From assembly GCF_006385675.1 (NCBI RefSeq), contig NZ_VFRR01000005.1, forward strand, positions 1-64,000: 64,000 nt of DNA. Reading direction: 5' to 3'. Origin of the DNA: Maribrevibacterium harenarium. Lineage in GTDB: Bacteria; Pseudomonadota; Gammaproteobacteria; Pseudomonadales; Marinomonadaceae. Both the position numbers and the translations under genes were made by a program. Positions 8,057-15,836 of the stretch are shown piece by piece (position 1 is the first letter of the stretch; every line of letters starts with the position of its first letter). Under the pieces are notes generated by a model. It did not search any database. It was not told the DNA's origin and saw only the letters and a program-made list of their open reading frames with translations.

Positions 8057-8086
8057 AAAAGGGCAGGGAGCCGAGGCTGCCTGCCC
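8057..8086 (-). terminator. intercistronic hairpin between oxygenase and reductase genes (possible attenuator)
   Basis: GGGCAGGGAGC (8061-8071) pairs with GCTGCCTGCCC (8076-8086) with one mismatch. On the minus strand it is followed by TTTTGTT. Read in the direction of transcription it resembles a weak terminator and would lower reductase relative to oxygenase expression. Confidence 0.5.
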
Positions 8087-8106
8087 TTGATAGTGGGGGA
8101 CGTGAC

Positions 8107-9276
8107 TTACAGTAGCGTTGGGTCCGGTTCCAAGCCCATGATTTCGCGGCCAAGAATCTGGGCACATACATCGTAGTCAGTGTAGGCATGCGCACCAGTC
8201 ATATGACTATCGCGGAACAGACGCTGTGCTTCCTTATCCAGATACCATTGGTTAGCGCCAAGGGCGTTGAATAGGCGATCAACGGCTTCAATACAAATTT
8301 TGACTGAATAAGCTTGATTGGTACGCCAGTAGGCAAGTTCTTCACGAGTTGGATAGCGTTTCGCTTCAGCAAATGCGGCGTGCTCTTCCCACGTTTTTTC
8401 CATAAATGCCCGCGCCGCCATAACCTGATGGGTTGACTCAGCCAAACGCATTAATGCTGGAGTCGCAGCGCCTACTTTGGCCCCGGTATAAGCCCGTACA
8501 CGAGTTTCCGTGATTTCTTTAAACACCTTCAGCATACGTTCTGCTACACCTAGACCCATCGCCGCGAAGCCAGAGGCAAAGTAAGGGCGGTAAGGTGCAT
8601 AGAAAATTTTGCTGTCTGGGTATAAACCGTATCCGGCTGATTTACCTTCCATCATATCCTTCGCTTTTTGAATGCGATGCTCAGGAACGAATGCGTCTTT
8701 GATTGCCAAGGTTTTCGTGCCAGAGCCCTTCATGGCCATCGCATCCCAGTCTTCAAGGATGGTGTAATCAGAGCGTGGAATAACAGCAAAGCAATAGTCT
8801 TTCGCGCCTTCTGGGTTGTCCCGTAGGAAGCCAACAATTGCCCATTCAGCGTGGTCGCAGCCGGAACTCCACTTCATGTCACCATTAAAAATGATGCCAC
8901 CCTCGGTCTCTTCATAGCGACCAAACGGGGCAATACTGCTGCTGGCGGTAGCGTCTGGATTCTCTCCCCAAATATCATCTTGCATTTGCTTGGAGAACAT
9001 AGCCAGTTGGTGGTTGTGGGTACAAAGCAGGCTAAAGGCCCAGGCAGTGCTACAGCAAGCACCAGCCAGGGCAGCGATACAGTCGCAAAATTCTGGTAGC
9101 GAGATCTCATAGCCACCGTAGGCTTTGGGCAAGAATGCTTTATGTAACCCCACGCTTTTGAGTAAGTCGATGTTTTCTTGGGGAACCTTCTTGAGTTCCT
9201 CTGCTTTGCTGGCGTTAGCAGCAATTTGGGGAAGAACGGACTGTAGATCGTTTAATAGTGGATTAGCACGTTTCAT
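8107..9276 (-). CDS. 4-hydroxyphenylacetate 3-hydroxylase, oxygenase component (C2 type, acyl-CoA dehydrogenase fold)
   Basis: This 389-residue group D flavin monooxygenase uses reduced FMN and O2 to convert 4-hydroxyphenylacetate to 3,4-dihydroxyphenylacetate. The fold is acyl-CoA-dehydrogenase-like, with an N-terminal helical domain, a middle sheet domain (IIFNGDMKWSSGCDHAEW) and a C-terminal four-helix bundle ending HMTGAHAYTDYDVCAQILGRE. His87, Ser113 and a His near 363 sit at a constant offset from the His120, Ser146 and His396 I remember for the Acinetobacter C2 enzyme. I chose the ATG at 9276, preceded by GAGGT; an upstream in-frame extension to 9333 lacks support. The reductase follows in the same operon. 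Confidence 0.87.
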   Translation of the reverse strand: MKRANPLLNDLQSVLPQIAANASKAEELKKVPQENIDLLKSVGLHKAFLPKAYGGYEISLPEFCDCIAALAGACCSTAWAFSLLCTHNHQLAMFSKQMQDDIWGENPDATASSSIAPFGRYEETEGGIIFNGDMKWSSGCDHAEWAIVGFLRDNPEGAKDYCFAVIPRSDYTILEDWDAMAMKGSGTKTLAIKDAFVPEHRIQKAKDMMEGKSAGYGLYPDSKIFYAPYRPYFASGFAAMGLGVAERMLKVFKEITETRVRAYTGAKVGAATPALMRLAESTHQVMAARAFMEKTWEEHAAFAEAKRYPTREELAYWRTNQAYSVKICIEAVDRLFNALGANQWYLDKEAQRLFRDSHMTGAHAYTDYDVCAQILGREIMGLEPDPTLL

Positions 9277-9545
9277 GAGCAACCTCGTTATTGTTTTTTT
9301 ACTAAGTGTCGGTGCAGTACCGAGTGAAGTCATTATTCGCCCTTAGCGACGAAGAATGAATGGACGTTTCTCGCCAATGGATAGGACTTTTCCTGAAAAT
9401 GTTATTCGTGTGGCGGTTTTGGTTACTCAGTCGAATTGCTTTTGAACGGAAGCTTAATTGGAAAAAATATCCCTAAGGGGACATAGAGGCTTGGCATCGA
9501 CAGGTGTAATTTTTGACTTATCGCAAACAAAAGGAATCTACAACA
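9277..9545. promoter_or_regulatory. divergent intergenic region between hydroxylase operon and tctC operon
   Basis: The 269 bp hold no gene and must contain promoters for both directions. Visible elements are an inverted repeat AGGACTTTTCCT (9383-9394) and CCCTAAGGGG (9471-9480). The second resembles CCTAGGGG found upstream of the OCD-like gene at 3812-3819. A good ribosome-binding site, AAAGGAAT, precedes tctC. No TTAACATGTTAA palindrome occurs here, so these operons are probably controlled differently from the hpa meta-cleavage genes. Confidence 0.45.
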
Positions 9546-10493
9546 ATGAAAAAATCAGCGAGTAAGCTAGTCAAATTCGTTTCCGGTGCGGCACTACTGA
9601 GTATTGCTGTATCAGCCACGGCTGCCAATTATCCGAATCGCCCGGTGCGTTTTATCGTGCCTTGGCCACCAGGTGATTTGGAAGATGTCTTGACCCGCGC
9701 TATTGCCGAGGAAATGTCCAAACAAACGGGAGTCCCTGCCAGTGTGGTGAATAAGCCAGGCGGTGGCGGTGTACTGGGTGCCACTACGGTTGCTCAGTCT
9801 CGTCCCGATGGCAGTGTAATCGGCTCGTTCGTGGTGGATTTGGTAACTTCCCAAGTGGTTGGTGGTAATGCACCCTATACTGCCGATGACTTTGAGCCCG
9901 TTGGCATCTTCCTTGATTATCCGTTTGTATTAGCAACCAAAGCCGATGCTCCTTATAGCAACCTGGCGGAGCTTGCTAACTACTCAAAGTCCCACGATAT
10001 CAGCCTTGGTCATTTCGGTTATCAAGCTCTACCAACCGCGTTGACATTTAAAGCGGCTGATCAGGAGGGTATTAAGATTGCTGCAGATTCAGCCTTTGAT
10101 GCACTTGACTGTGCAACGTTGGCTAATGGTGATGCGGATATTATCAATACCACCACTCAGTTGATTCTTCCTTGTTTAGATTCCGGCGATGTGAAATTGC
10201 TAACGTCCTATACCTTTAACCGCCTGGTTACCCACCCTGACGTGCCAACGTTGAATGAAGCAACGGGCATTGCCCAAACCTTGTGGAATGGTTTGTTTGT
10301 TCCTAAAGGTACCCCTCGTGAAATCAAAGAAAAGATCGCTGCCATCGCTCAGGATGCGCTGCAAACGCCACAGGTTATCGAGCTTCAGGAAACCACGGGT
10401 GCCGGTGTTTACTGGACCAATATGGATGATGCGGCAAAAGTGATTGAGCTGGACTACGCCAATGCCCAGAAATTGGCTCAAAGCGCCCAGTAA
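9546..10493 (+). CDS. tctC: TctC/Bug-family periplasmic solute-binding protein of a tripartite tricarboxylate transporter
   Basis: The precursor has 315 residues. The signal peptide is clear: MKKSASK, a hydrophobic core and a probable cleavage after VSATA/A. The mature protein starts YPNRPVRFIVPWPP, typical of Bug proteins, and keeps VNKPGGGGVLGAT and RPDGSVIG. The ligand-loop motif, usually PGGxxD, reads PGDLED here, which puts two extra acidic residues at the binding site. I chose the ATG at 9546 (ribosome-binding site AAAGGAA) because an upstream extension would spoil the signal peptide. tctB and tctA lie 2 kb downstream. The ligand is probably a pathway substrate, unproven. Confidence 0.88.
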   Translation: MKKSASKLVKFVSGAALLSIAVSATAANYPNRPVRFIVPWPPGDLEDVLTRAIAEEMSKQTGVPASVVNKPGGGGVLGATTVAQSRPDGSVIGSFVVDLVTSQVVGGNAPYTADDFEPVGIFLDYPFVLATKADAPYSNLAELANYSKSHDISLGHFGYQALPTALTFKAADQEGIKIAADSAFDALDCATLANGDADIINTTTQLILPCLDSGDVKLLTSYTFNRLVTHPDVPTLNEATGIAQTLWNGLFVPKGTPREIKEKIAAIAQDALQTPQVIELQETTGAGVYWTNMDDAAKVIELDYANAQKLAQSAQ

Positions 10494-10541
10494 TAATGGG
10501 TGCCAGCGAGAGTAGCTAATAACAATAATGGTGATGTAACA

Positions 10542-11900
10542 ATGCAAATAGAAGTAATTAACCCTGCCACTAAAGCGGTTTTCCGTACTTTGGAATCTAC
10601 CGATCATCTTGGTTTGGATAGCTCCGTAGCGAAAGCCAAAGTGGCATTTGAAATGTGGCGCAAGAAAACAGACGCTGAGCGTACCGCTGCCCTAATGGCG
10701 GTTGCCGATGCGATCGAGGTTGCCGCCCCAGAGCTTGCACAAATCGTGGTAGCGGAACAAGGTAAACCCTTGCCATTGGCGCAGATGGAGGTAGGAGGGG
10801 CAGCAGCTTGGACCCGCTATAACGCGAGTCTTGAGCTAAAGCCAGAGGTCATTGAAGACAGTGCTGAGCGCTATGTAGAAGTGCGTCGTGAGCCTTTGGG
10901 GGTTGTTGCTTCGATAACGCCTTGGAACTGGCCATTAATGATCGCTGTTTGGCATATCATGCCAGCACTCAAAGTGGGTAACAGTGTGGTCGTGAAGCCT
11001 TCGTCATTGACGCCGGTGAATACCATTAAGCTCGCCGAAATCATCAATCAGCACACGGTGCCCAACTTGGTTCAGGTCGTACTCGGAGGGCGAGAGATCG
11101 GCGAGCCACTAGTGCAGCACAAGGACATTAAAAAGTTGGTCTTCACTGGGTCGACCGGTGTCGGTAAGCATCTTGCGAAGATCGCCGCTGCTGACCTAAA
11201 GAAAGCGACATTGGAGCTGGGTGGCAATGACGCCGGTATTGTTTTGGCCAGTGCTGATGTGGACCAAATCGCTATGAAGGTGTTTATGACATCGTTCCTC
11301 AACATGGGGCAAACCTGTGCCTGTCTCAAGCGCCTGTACGTACATCGTTCTAAATACGAAGCTTTGAGTAACGCCTTGGCAGACATTGCTGCCCAGCAAG
11401 TTGTGGGTAACGGTATGGACGCTGGTGTGACGTTTGGTCCGGTACAGAACCAAAAACAGTACGACAGTGTACGAGCTATGATTGACGAGGCTAAAGCTGC
11501 CGGTGCGGAAGTTATCGAACCTAACCTACCCGAAGGTCTGGATGGGTACTTCATTGCTCCGACGTTGGTGAAAGATCCACATCATACCTTGCCAGTCGTG
11601 TGTGATGAGCAATTTGGCCCCGTCCTACCTATTATCCCGTTTGACAGTGTGGAAGAAGTTATGGAACACGCTATTCATGAGGAGTTTGCTCTTGGCGGCT
11701 CAGTATGGGGTGAACCTGGTGATGAGCTAGACTGGGTGGTGGATCAACTCGACTCAGGTACGGTTTGGGTGAATAACCATGCGGAAGTGCTGCCACATGT
11801 ACCATTTGGCGGTAATAAGTCTTCTGGCTTAGGGGTAGAGTTCGGCATCGAAGGCCTATTGGAATACACCGTGCGCAAGGTTGTTAACCGCGCTAAGTAG
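10542..11900 (+). CDS. NAD(P)-dependent aldehyde dehydrogenase, probable (hydroxy)phenylacetaldehyde dehydrogenase
   Basis: This 452-residue ALDH-superfamily protein has all the expected catalytic parts: the ITPWNWPLM oxyanion Asn, KPSSLTPV, the nucleotide-site block FTGSTGVGK, the general base Glu in LELGGND and the nucleophilic Cys in NMGQTCACLKR. I chose the ATG at 10542, preceded by GGTGA; the longer frame from 10500 is unlikely because it adds a low-complexity N-rich leader. It sits in the tctC operon and ends at a terminator. Oxidation of 4-hydroxyphenylacetaldehyde to 4-hydroxyphenylacetate would connect the amine oxidase genes to the hydroxylase, which is why I favour that role; the sequence alone does not settle the substrate. 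Confidence 0.8.
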   Translation: MQIEVINPATKAVFRTLESTDHLGLDSSVAKAKVAFEMWRKKTDAERTAALMAVADAIEVAAPELAQIVVAEQGKPLPLAQMEVGGAAAWTRYNASLELKPEVIEDSAERYVEVRREPLGVVASITPWNWPLMIAVWHIMPALKVGNSVVVKPSSLTPVNTIKLAEIINQHTVPNLVQVVLGGREIGEPLVQHKDIKKLVFTGSTGVGKHLAKIAAADLKKATLELGGNDAGIVLASADVDQIAMKVFMTSFLNMGQTCACLKRLYVHRSKYEALSNALADIAAQQVVGNGMDAGVTFGPVQNQKQYDSVRAMIDEAKAAGAEVIEPNLPEGLDGYFIAPTLVKDPHHTLPVVCDEQFGPVLPIIPFDSVEEVMEHAIHEEFALGGSVWGEPGDELDWVVDQLDSGTVWVNNHAEVLPHVPFGGNKSSGLGVEFGIEGLLEYTVRKVVNRAK

Positions 11901-11914
11901 TTATCAATCGATTT

Positions 11915-11945
11915 AAACAGCCACCCAAGCGGTGGCTGTTTTGTT
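11915..11945 (+). terminator. terminator after the aldehyde dehydrogenase gene
   Basis: AAACAGCCACC (11915-11925) pairs with GGTGGCTGTTT (11931-11941) and a T-rich tail follows. It separates tctC-ALDH from the usp-tctB-tctA genes 30 bp downstream. Confidence 0.85.
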
Positions 11946-11973
11946 TCCATTTGTCTCTGTGTAGGAGTCGTTA

Positions 11974-12474
11974 ATGAAAAATATTCTCTACGCTTCTGAT
12001 TTGGAAGAAGGTAGCCGAGTGGTATTCCGTGCAGCTATCGAGCAGGCTGTGCTCACCCAAGGAAAAATCCATTTTCTGCATGTGTCAGATCAATTTCATC
12101 GGGGACAAGATGAAACCCTAGGAGGGTTTAAATTAAAAAAAGCCCACGACAAACACCTTGGTGCGCTCAAACAAGAGCTATATGAATACATGAAACAACG
12201 GATTCATCGATTTGTTGTGGAGGAGGTCGAGGCAGTATCCAATTTCAACGAGGAACAGATTGAAATCGTTGTGGTATTTGGCGATCCAGCGCACAAGATT
12301 GTGGAAGTCGCTCAGCAATTAGATGCCCACTTGATTGTGATGGGAGATCGCCGGGTGAATGCGTTATCCCGATTCTTTCTTGGTTCTACCGCACAAAAAG
12401 TGATTCATAACTCGACCTGTCCAGTGTTGATTATGCCGATTGCCAACCAACTTAAACAAGTTCGGAGGCCGTAG
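11974..12474 (+). CDS. UspA-family universal stress protein, transporter-associated
   Basis: This 166-residue single Usp domain has an N-terminal strand with the conserved Asp (KNILYASDLEEGS), a central VVVFGDPAHKIVEVAQQ and the C-terminal HLIVMGDRRVNALSRFFLGSTAQKVI. The ATP-binding signature G-2x-G-9x-G-S is changed: GDRR replaces GSRG, so the second Gly is absent while the final GST is kept. Usp proteins such as TeaD are known to be encoded with TRAP transporters and to modulate them. Here the protein is encoded six bases upstream of a TctB gene, so a similar regulatory link to the tripartite transporter is a reasonable inference. Confidence 0.85.
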   Translation: MKNILYASDLEEGSRVVFRAAIEQAVLTQGKIHFLHVSDQFHRGQDETLGGFKLKKAHDKHLGALKQELYEYMKQRIHRFVVEEVEAVSNFNEEQIEIVVVFGDPAHKIVEVAQQLDAHLIVMGDRRVNALSRFFLGSTAQKVIHNSTCPVLIMPIANQLKQVRRP

Positions 12475-12480
12475 ACCCAC

Positions 12481-13001
12481 ATGGAATACCGCAAATCTAA
12501 GTTGTTCTTTGTGATCGTGTTGATCCTATCGACTTACCTGATCATCTCTTTTGCTGATCACACGACTACTGTTGTGCGTCACCGGGACTGGTTTACGCAA
12601 CCTTATATCGCGCCGCTTACTGGCCTTGGTATATTAGCGTTTTTTCACTGATCAAATTGCTGACTATCTGGCGACGCCTACCGGATGAGCCGACCTGGGC
12701 CCAGTCGCTGGCTCGTAATCTTGGCCACTACCATGTGGTGTTGGTGACCTGCGTCTTGTTTGTCATTTATATCTACGGCGTTGGTGTGATTGGCTTCGCA
12801 CTCGCCACCTTGCTATTTGTCTTGGCACTGCTGTGGCTCAGTCGACTGCTCAATTGGATCTGGGCGTTAAACGCGTTCGCAGCGGTTACTTTGATTGTGC
12901 TGATCTTCCGAGTTGGGGTGAACATCTGGTTCCCTGATCCAATGCTGTATGAGGCCTTGTTCAGTGGTCAATGGCTTTGGTTTATGAACCAATATCTGTA
13001 A
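12481..13001 (+). pseudogene. tctB: TctB small membrane subunit, reading frame interrupted by a -1 frameshift
   Basis: An ATG at 12481, six bases after the usp stop, opens a frame of 55 codons (MEYRKSKLFFVIVL...GLGILAFFH) that ends at 12650. The remaining sequence continues in another frame from about 12640 to 13001 (SLIKLLTIWRRLP, then three hydrophobic helices). Joined at the GCGTTTTTTC tract (12638-12646) the product would be about 172 residues with four membrane segments, the normal TctB size and topology. The break lies in six consecutive T, so the options are sequencing error, a real loss-of-function mutation, or slippage. A TTG at 12657 could otherwise start a truncated 114-residue protein. 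The ATG and spacing favour the longer gene. Confidence 0.78.
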
Positions 13002-13020
13002 ACAGATTTAGAGAAAGAAA

Positions 13021-14493
13021 ATGGAACTATTAAGTTTAGGTTTCAATGAAGTATTTAGCGGCGGCGTGATTTGGGCCGTACTAATTGGGGCTTTGATAGG
13101 GGTCACCATCGGTTCGATTCCCGGTTTAGAACCCGCTGGGGTGATGGCGATCCTGTTACCTTTGACGTTTACTATGGAACCTCTTTTTGGGGTGACGTTG
13201 CTGCTCGGAGTCTATGGCGGCGCTTGGTATGGGGGGGCCATACCGGCCATATTGATGAATACCCCAGGTACACCGGTGGCGGTGCTCACCACCTATGATG
13301 GTTACCCCATGGCGAAACGTGGAGAGGGGAAGAAAGCACTTTCTATTGCTTATACATCGTCATTTTTTGGCGGCATTGTTAGTGTGTTGTCGTTAGTATT
13401 CTTTGCCCCAATTCTGTCCCAAGTAGCAACACTGTTTGGTTCGGCGGAGTTTGCCATGTTGGCGCTACTTGGGATGGTGTTTGTGGTACTAGCCCACAAC
13501 AACTATGCCATAGAAGCGGCAGCCATGATCGGTCTAGGTATGTTTCTCGGAACAATTGGCATTGACCGCTCGTACAATACTCAGGTGTACACCTTTGATC
13601 AGTCGTTTTTGTTGGCTGGCGTCCCCCTAGTGCCTGCTGTGATTGGTTTATTTGCTATGTCACAAGCCTACATATTACTCTCAACCAAGTCTGGAGATTC
13701 ATTCAAAACCAAATTAGAGGGAAGTGGTCGTTTCGACGGTTTCACCGTACTGCTTAGAAATAAAGTCACGGCCATTCGTTCTGCCATTCTTGGGGTAGTG
13801 ATGGGACTACTGCCTGGGGTAGGGGAGTTTGGCTCCCAGTTCTTTTCCTACACCTTGGCGCAGAAATTTTCTAAAAAGCCGGAAGAGTTTGGCAACGGAG
13901 CCGAAGCAGGTATTGTCGCCTCTGAAACATCAAACAATGCTGTGACGGCTTCTGTATTGATTCCACTATTAGCGTTTGGTATCCCTGCAGATGCCTTGAT
14001 GGCGATGTTGTTATCGGTATTTATGGTACACAACTATATCCCAGGCCCGCGCTTGTTTACCGAGCATCCGGAATTCATTTCCGGCTTGTATGTGTCCTTG
14101 TTCTTTATGAACGCAGTGGTGTTCATTTACCTAACGTTTGCTTCCAAATACATCGTTAATATTACCCGTGTGCGTGGGCGTTTTATTGGCGCTTTGATTT
14201 TTGTGCTTGGCTTCCTTGGAGCCTACAGCCAGAACTATCAAATCAGTGATGCACTTATCGCCTTGTTTTTCTCCATCATTGGTTATGTGATGAAACGCAA
14301 TAACATACCGGCAGTACCCATTATTCTTGGCTTAGTATTGGGTCCTGTATTTTTGAATCGTATGCGTCAGGCGTTAGGTGTGTCGAATGGGGATTTTTCC
14401 ATCTTTATAGATCGGCCAATCTCGTTGACCTTGTTGGTATTTACGGTGTTATCAATCGTGGTATTTGTTGCCAGCAAGGTGCGTCGCTCATAA
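13021..14493 (+). CDS. tctA: TctA large membrane subunit of a tripartite tricarboxylate transporter
   Basis: This 490-residue, very hydrophobic protein should be the permease of the sodium- or proton-driven TTT system. Hallmarks are the N-terminal loop GALIGVTIGSIPGLEPAGVMAILLPL, the block YGGAIPAILMNTPGTPVAV (family motif around IL.N.PGTP) and the central LGVVMGLLPGVGEFGSQFFSY. It follows tctB by 19 bp and precedes a terminator. The usual motif GLLPGxGxxxA reads GLLPGVGEFGS here. It works with the TctC protein encoded upstream. The substrate is probably an aromatic amine or acid given the surroundings, but not proven. Confidence 0.93.
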   Translation: MELLSLGFNEVFSGGVIWAVLIGALIGVTIGSIPGLEPAGVMAILLPLTFTMEPLFGVTLLLGVYGGAWYGGAIPAILMNTPGTPVAVLTTYDGYPMAKRGEGKKALSIAYTSSFFGGIVSVLSLVFFAPILSQVATLFGSAEFAMLALLGMVFVVLAHNNYAIEAAAMIGLGMFLGTIGIDRSYNTQVYTFDQSFLLAGVPLVPAVIGLFAMSQAYILLSTKSGDSFKTKLEGSGRFDGFTVLLRNKVTAIRSAILGVVMGLLPGVGEFGSQFFSYTLAQKFSKKPEEFGNGAEAGIVASETSNNAVTASVLIPLLAFGIPADALMAMLLSVFMVHNYIPGPRLFTEHPEFISGLYVSLFFMNAVVFIYLTFASKYIVNITRVRGRFIGALIFVLGFLGAYSQNYQISDALIALFFSIIGYVMKRNNIPAVPIILGLVLGPVFLNRMRQALGVSNGDFSIFIDRPISLTLLVFTVLSIVVFVASKVRRS

Positions 14494-14526
14494 AGAACGG
14501 CATTGCCTCTTAATGTTTGAAGAGCA

Positions 14527-14556
14527 AAGGCTGGGTTGTTGTCCCAGCCTTTTTTA
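14527..14556 (+). terminator. terminator after tctA
   Basis: AAGGCTGGG and CCCAGCCTT form a 9-bp stem with a 7-nt loop, followed by six T. Its location between convergent genes suggests it may also act on the minus strand. Confidence 0.88.
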
Positions 14557-14563
14557 TGGCTAA

Positions 14564-15772
14564 CTAAGTCTTGATATGACCAAAGCCCCCTTGAGTAAAC
14601 AGATAGCAGACCACACAGGCACTACCACACCCCGCCATTACCAATAGTAATGAAGCCGCTGATCCATCAAATACCAGTGTCGTGACATAGCTACACAGCC
14701 CACCAAAAGCAAATTGCCCAGCCACCAATAATCCTGCTGCGGTACCTGCCCGTTCTGGCACGATGCTGAACAAAATGGCGAGGCAGTTGGCACCAATAGA
14801 GCCGGTAACGCTGATATAGAGCATGGTGCCAAGCAAGAATAGCAAAGGCAACTCATGGAAAAATAGCGCGATGAGAGACATGGCGATGGTGGCGCCTAGT
14901 GAAACTAAACAGGCAGCGTGCAATGCTCTACTTGAGGAGTAGTGCTTTACCAAGCGTTTGTTTAGCACTGTCATCAGAATGATGGCCCCGATATTAGCAG
15001 AGAAGAAAAATCCGTAGCTTGTTTCGCTGAAGCCATAAGCATCGATGTAGACAAATGCAGAAGCCGCGATAAAAGCAAACATACCGGCAAATGAAAAACC
15101 GTTGGTTAAGATATAGAAGGTAACAGCAGGGATCGATAGGCACTCGCCATAGGCCCGAAAATAGTCCTTGATGTTGAAGGAGGCATTTTTTTCCCGACTA
15201 GGCTCCTGGATGATGAGAGCAATGCCAATAAAGGCCACGGCGGAAAAAGCTCCTAAAAAATAGAAAATCCAACGCCAATCAAAAAATCGTACGATGTAAG
15301 CACCGAGAATCGGCGCCATCAGCATCACGATCATCGAAATAATATGCATTGTCGATAGAATACCAGCAGCTTGCTGAGTACCAAATAAATCTCGCACCAG
15401 AGCGCGAGCCAATACCGCAGCAGAAGCTGCTCCTAGGGATTGGGCAAACCTTAACATGACCAAAGATTCACCAGTTTGGGCTAGGGCACAGCCGATACTG
15501 GCGAGTACATAGCAGAAGGTACCAACAAGCAATAATTTCTTGCGGCCAAGCAAATCGGATAAAGGGCCGAAGAGCAGCATACCGATAGCCATACCGACTA
15601 AAAAGGAAGTGATCGTGTATTGGATAGTTGACTGGGGGCTGTCGAGGTCTGCCGCGATGGTAGGCAAACTCGGCAGATACATATCAACAGAAAGCGGACC
15701 AAAGGCGACTAAATACCCCAGCAAGGGTATCAGCAGTCTAGACCTACCTATAGAGGTTGTTACGGTGGACAT
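14564..15772 (-). CDS. Bcr/CflA-type MFS drug-resistance/efflux transporter
   Basis: This 402-residue inner-membrane protein has about 12 hydrophobic helices. The Bcr/CflA subgroup is recognised by the first-helix motif GPLSVDMYLPSLPTIAADL, the MFS motif A segment GPLSDLLGRKKLLLVG and RALVRDLF in helix 4-5. A ribosome-binding site AAAGGAT precedes the ATG. It is separated from the aldehyde dehydrogenase upstream by a terminator, so it is probably a separate transcript. Export of an aromatic amine, acid or toxic intermediate is plausible given the neighbours; generic drug export is equally possible. Confidence 0.85.
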   Translation of the reverse strand: MSTVTTSIGRSRLLIPLLGYLVAFGPLSVDMYLPSLPTIAADLDSPQSTIQYTITSFLVGMAIGMLLFGPLSDLLGRKKLLLVGTFCYVLASIGCALAQTGESLVMLRFAQSLGAASAAVLARALVRDLFGTQQAAGILSTMHIISMIVMLMAPILGAYIVRFFDWRWIFYFLGAFSAVAFIGIALIIQEPSREKNASFNIKDYFRAYGECLSIPAVTFYILTNGFSFAGMFAFIAASAFVYIDAYGFSETSYGFFFSANIGAIILMTVLNKRLVKHYSSSRALHAACLVSLGATIAMSLIALFFHELPLLFLLGTMLYISVTGSIGANCLAILFSIVPERAGTAAGLLVAGQFAFGGLCSYVTTLVFDGSAASLLLVMAGCGSACVVCYLFTQGGFGHIKT

Positions 15773-15792
15773 AGCTAATCCTTTCTGAAACG

Positions 15793-15821
15793 AAAAAAGC
15801 CAACGTGGTGTTGGCTTTTTG
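15793..15821 (-). terminator. terminator after the second aldehyde dehydrogenase (bidirectional)
   Basis: AAAAAAGCCAAC / GTTGGCTTTTT flank a 5-nt loop. On the minus strand it lies 16 bp past the dehydrogenase stop codon and is followed by a run of T. Confidence 0.85.
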
Positions 15822-15836
15822 GATGAACGGGAGAGC

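Noticed and set aside
8874-9224. 116-codon minus-strand ORF overlapping the oxygenase gene
   Set aside because: It is a shadow frame of the oxygenase with no recognisable domain or ribosome-binding site.
12657-13001. Stand-alone 114-residue membrane protein starting at TTG
   Set aside because: It lacks the first TctB helix and a ribosome-binding site. A correctly spaced ATG at 12481 begins the missing part in another frame, so it is treated as the second half of a frameshifted tctB.
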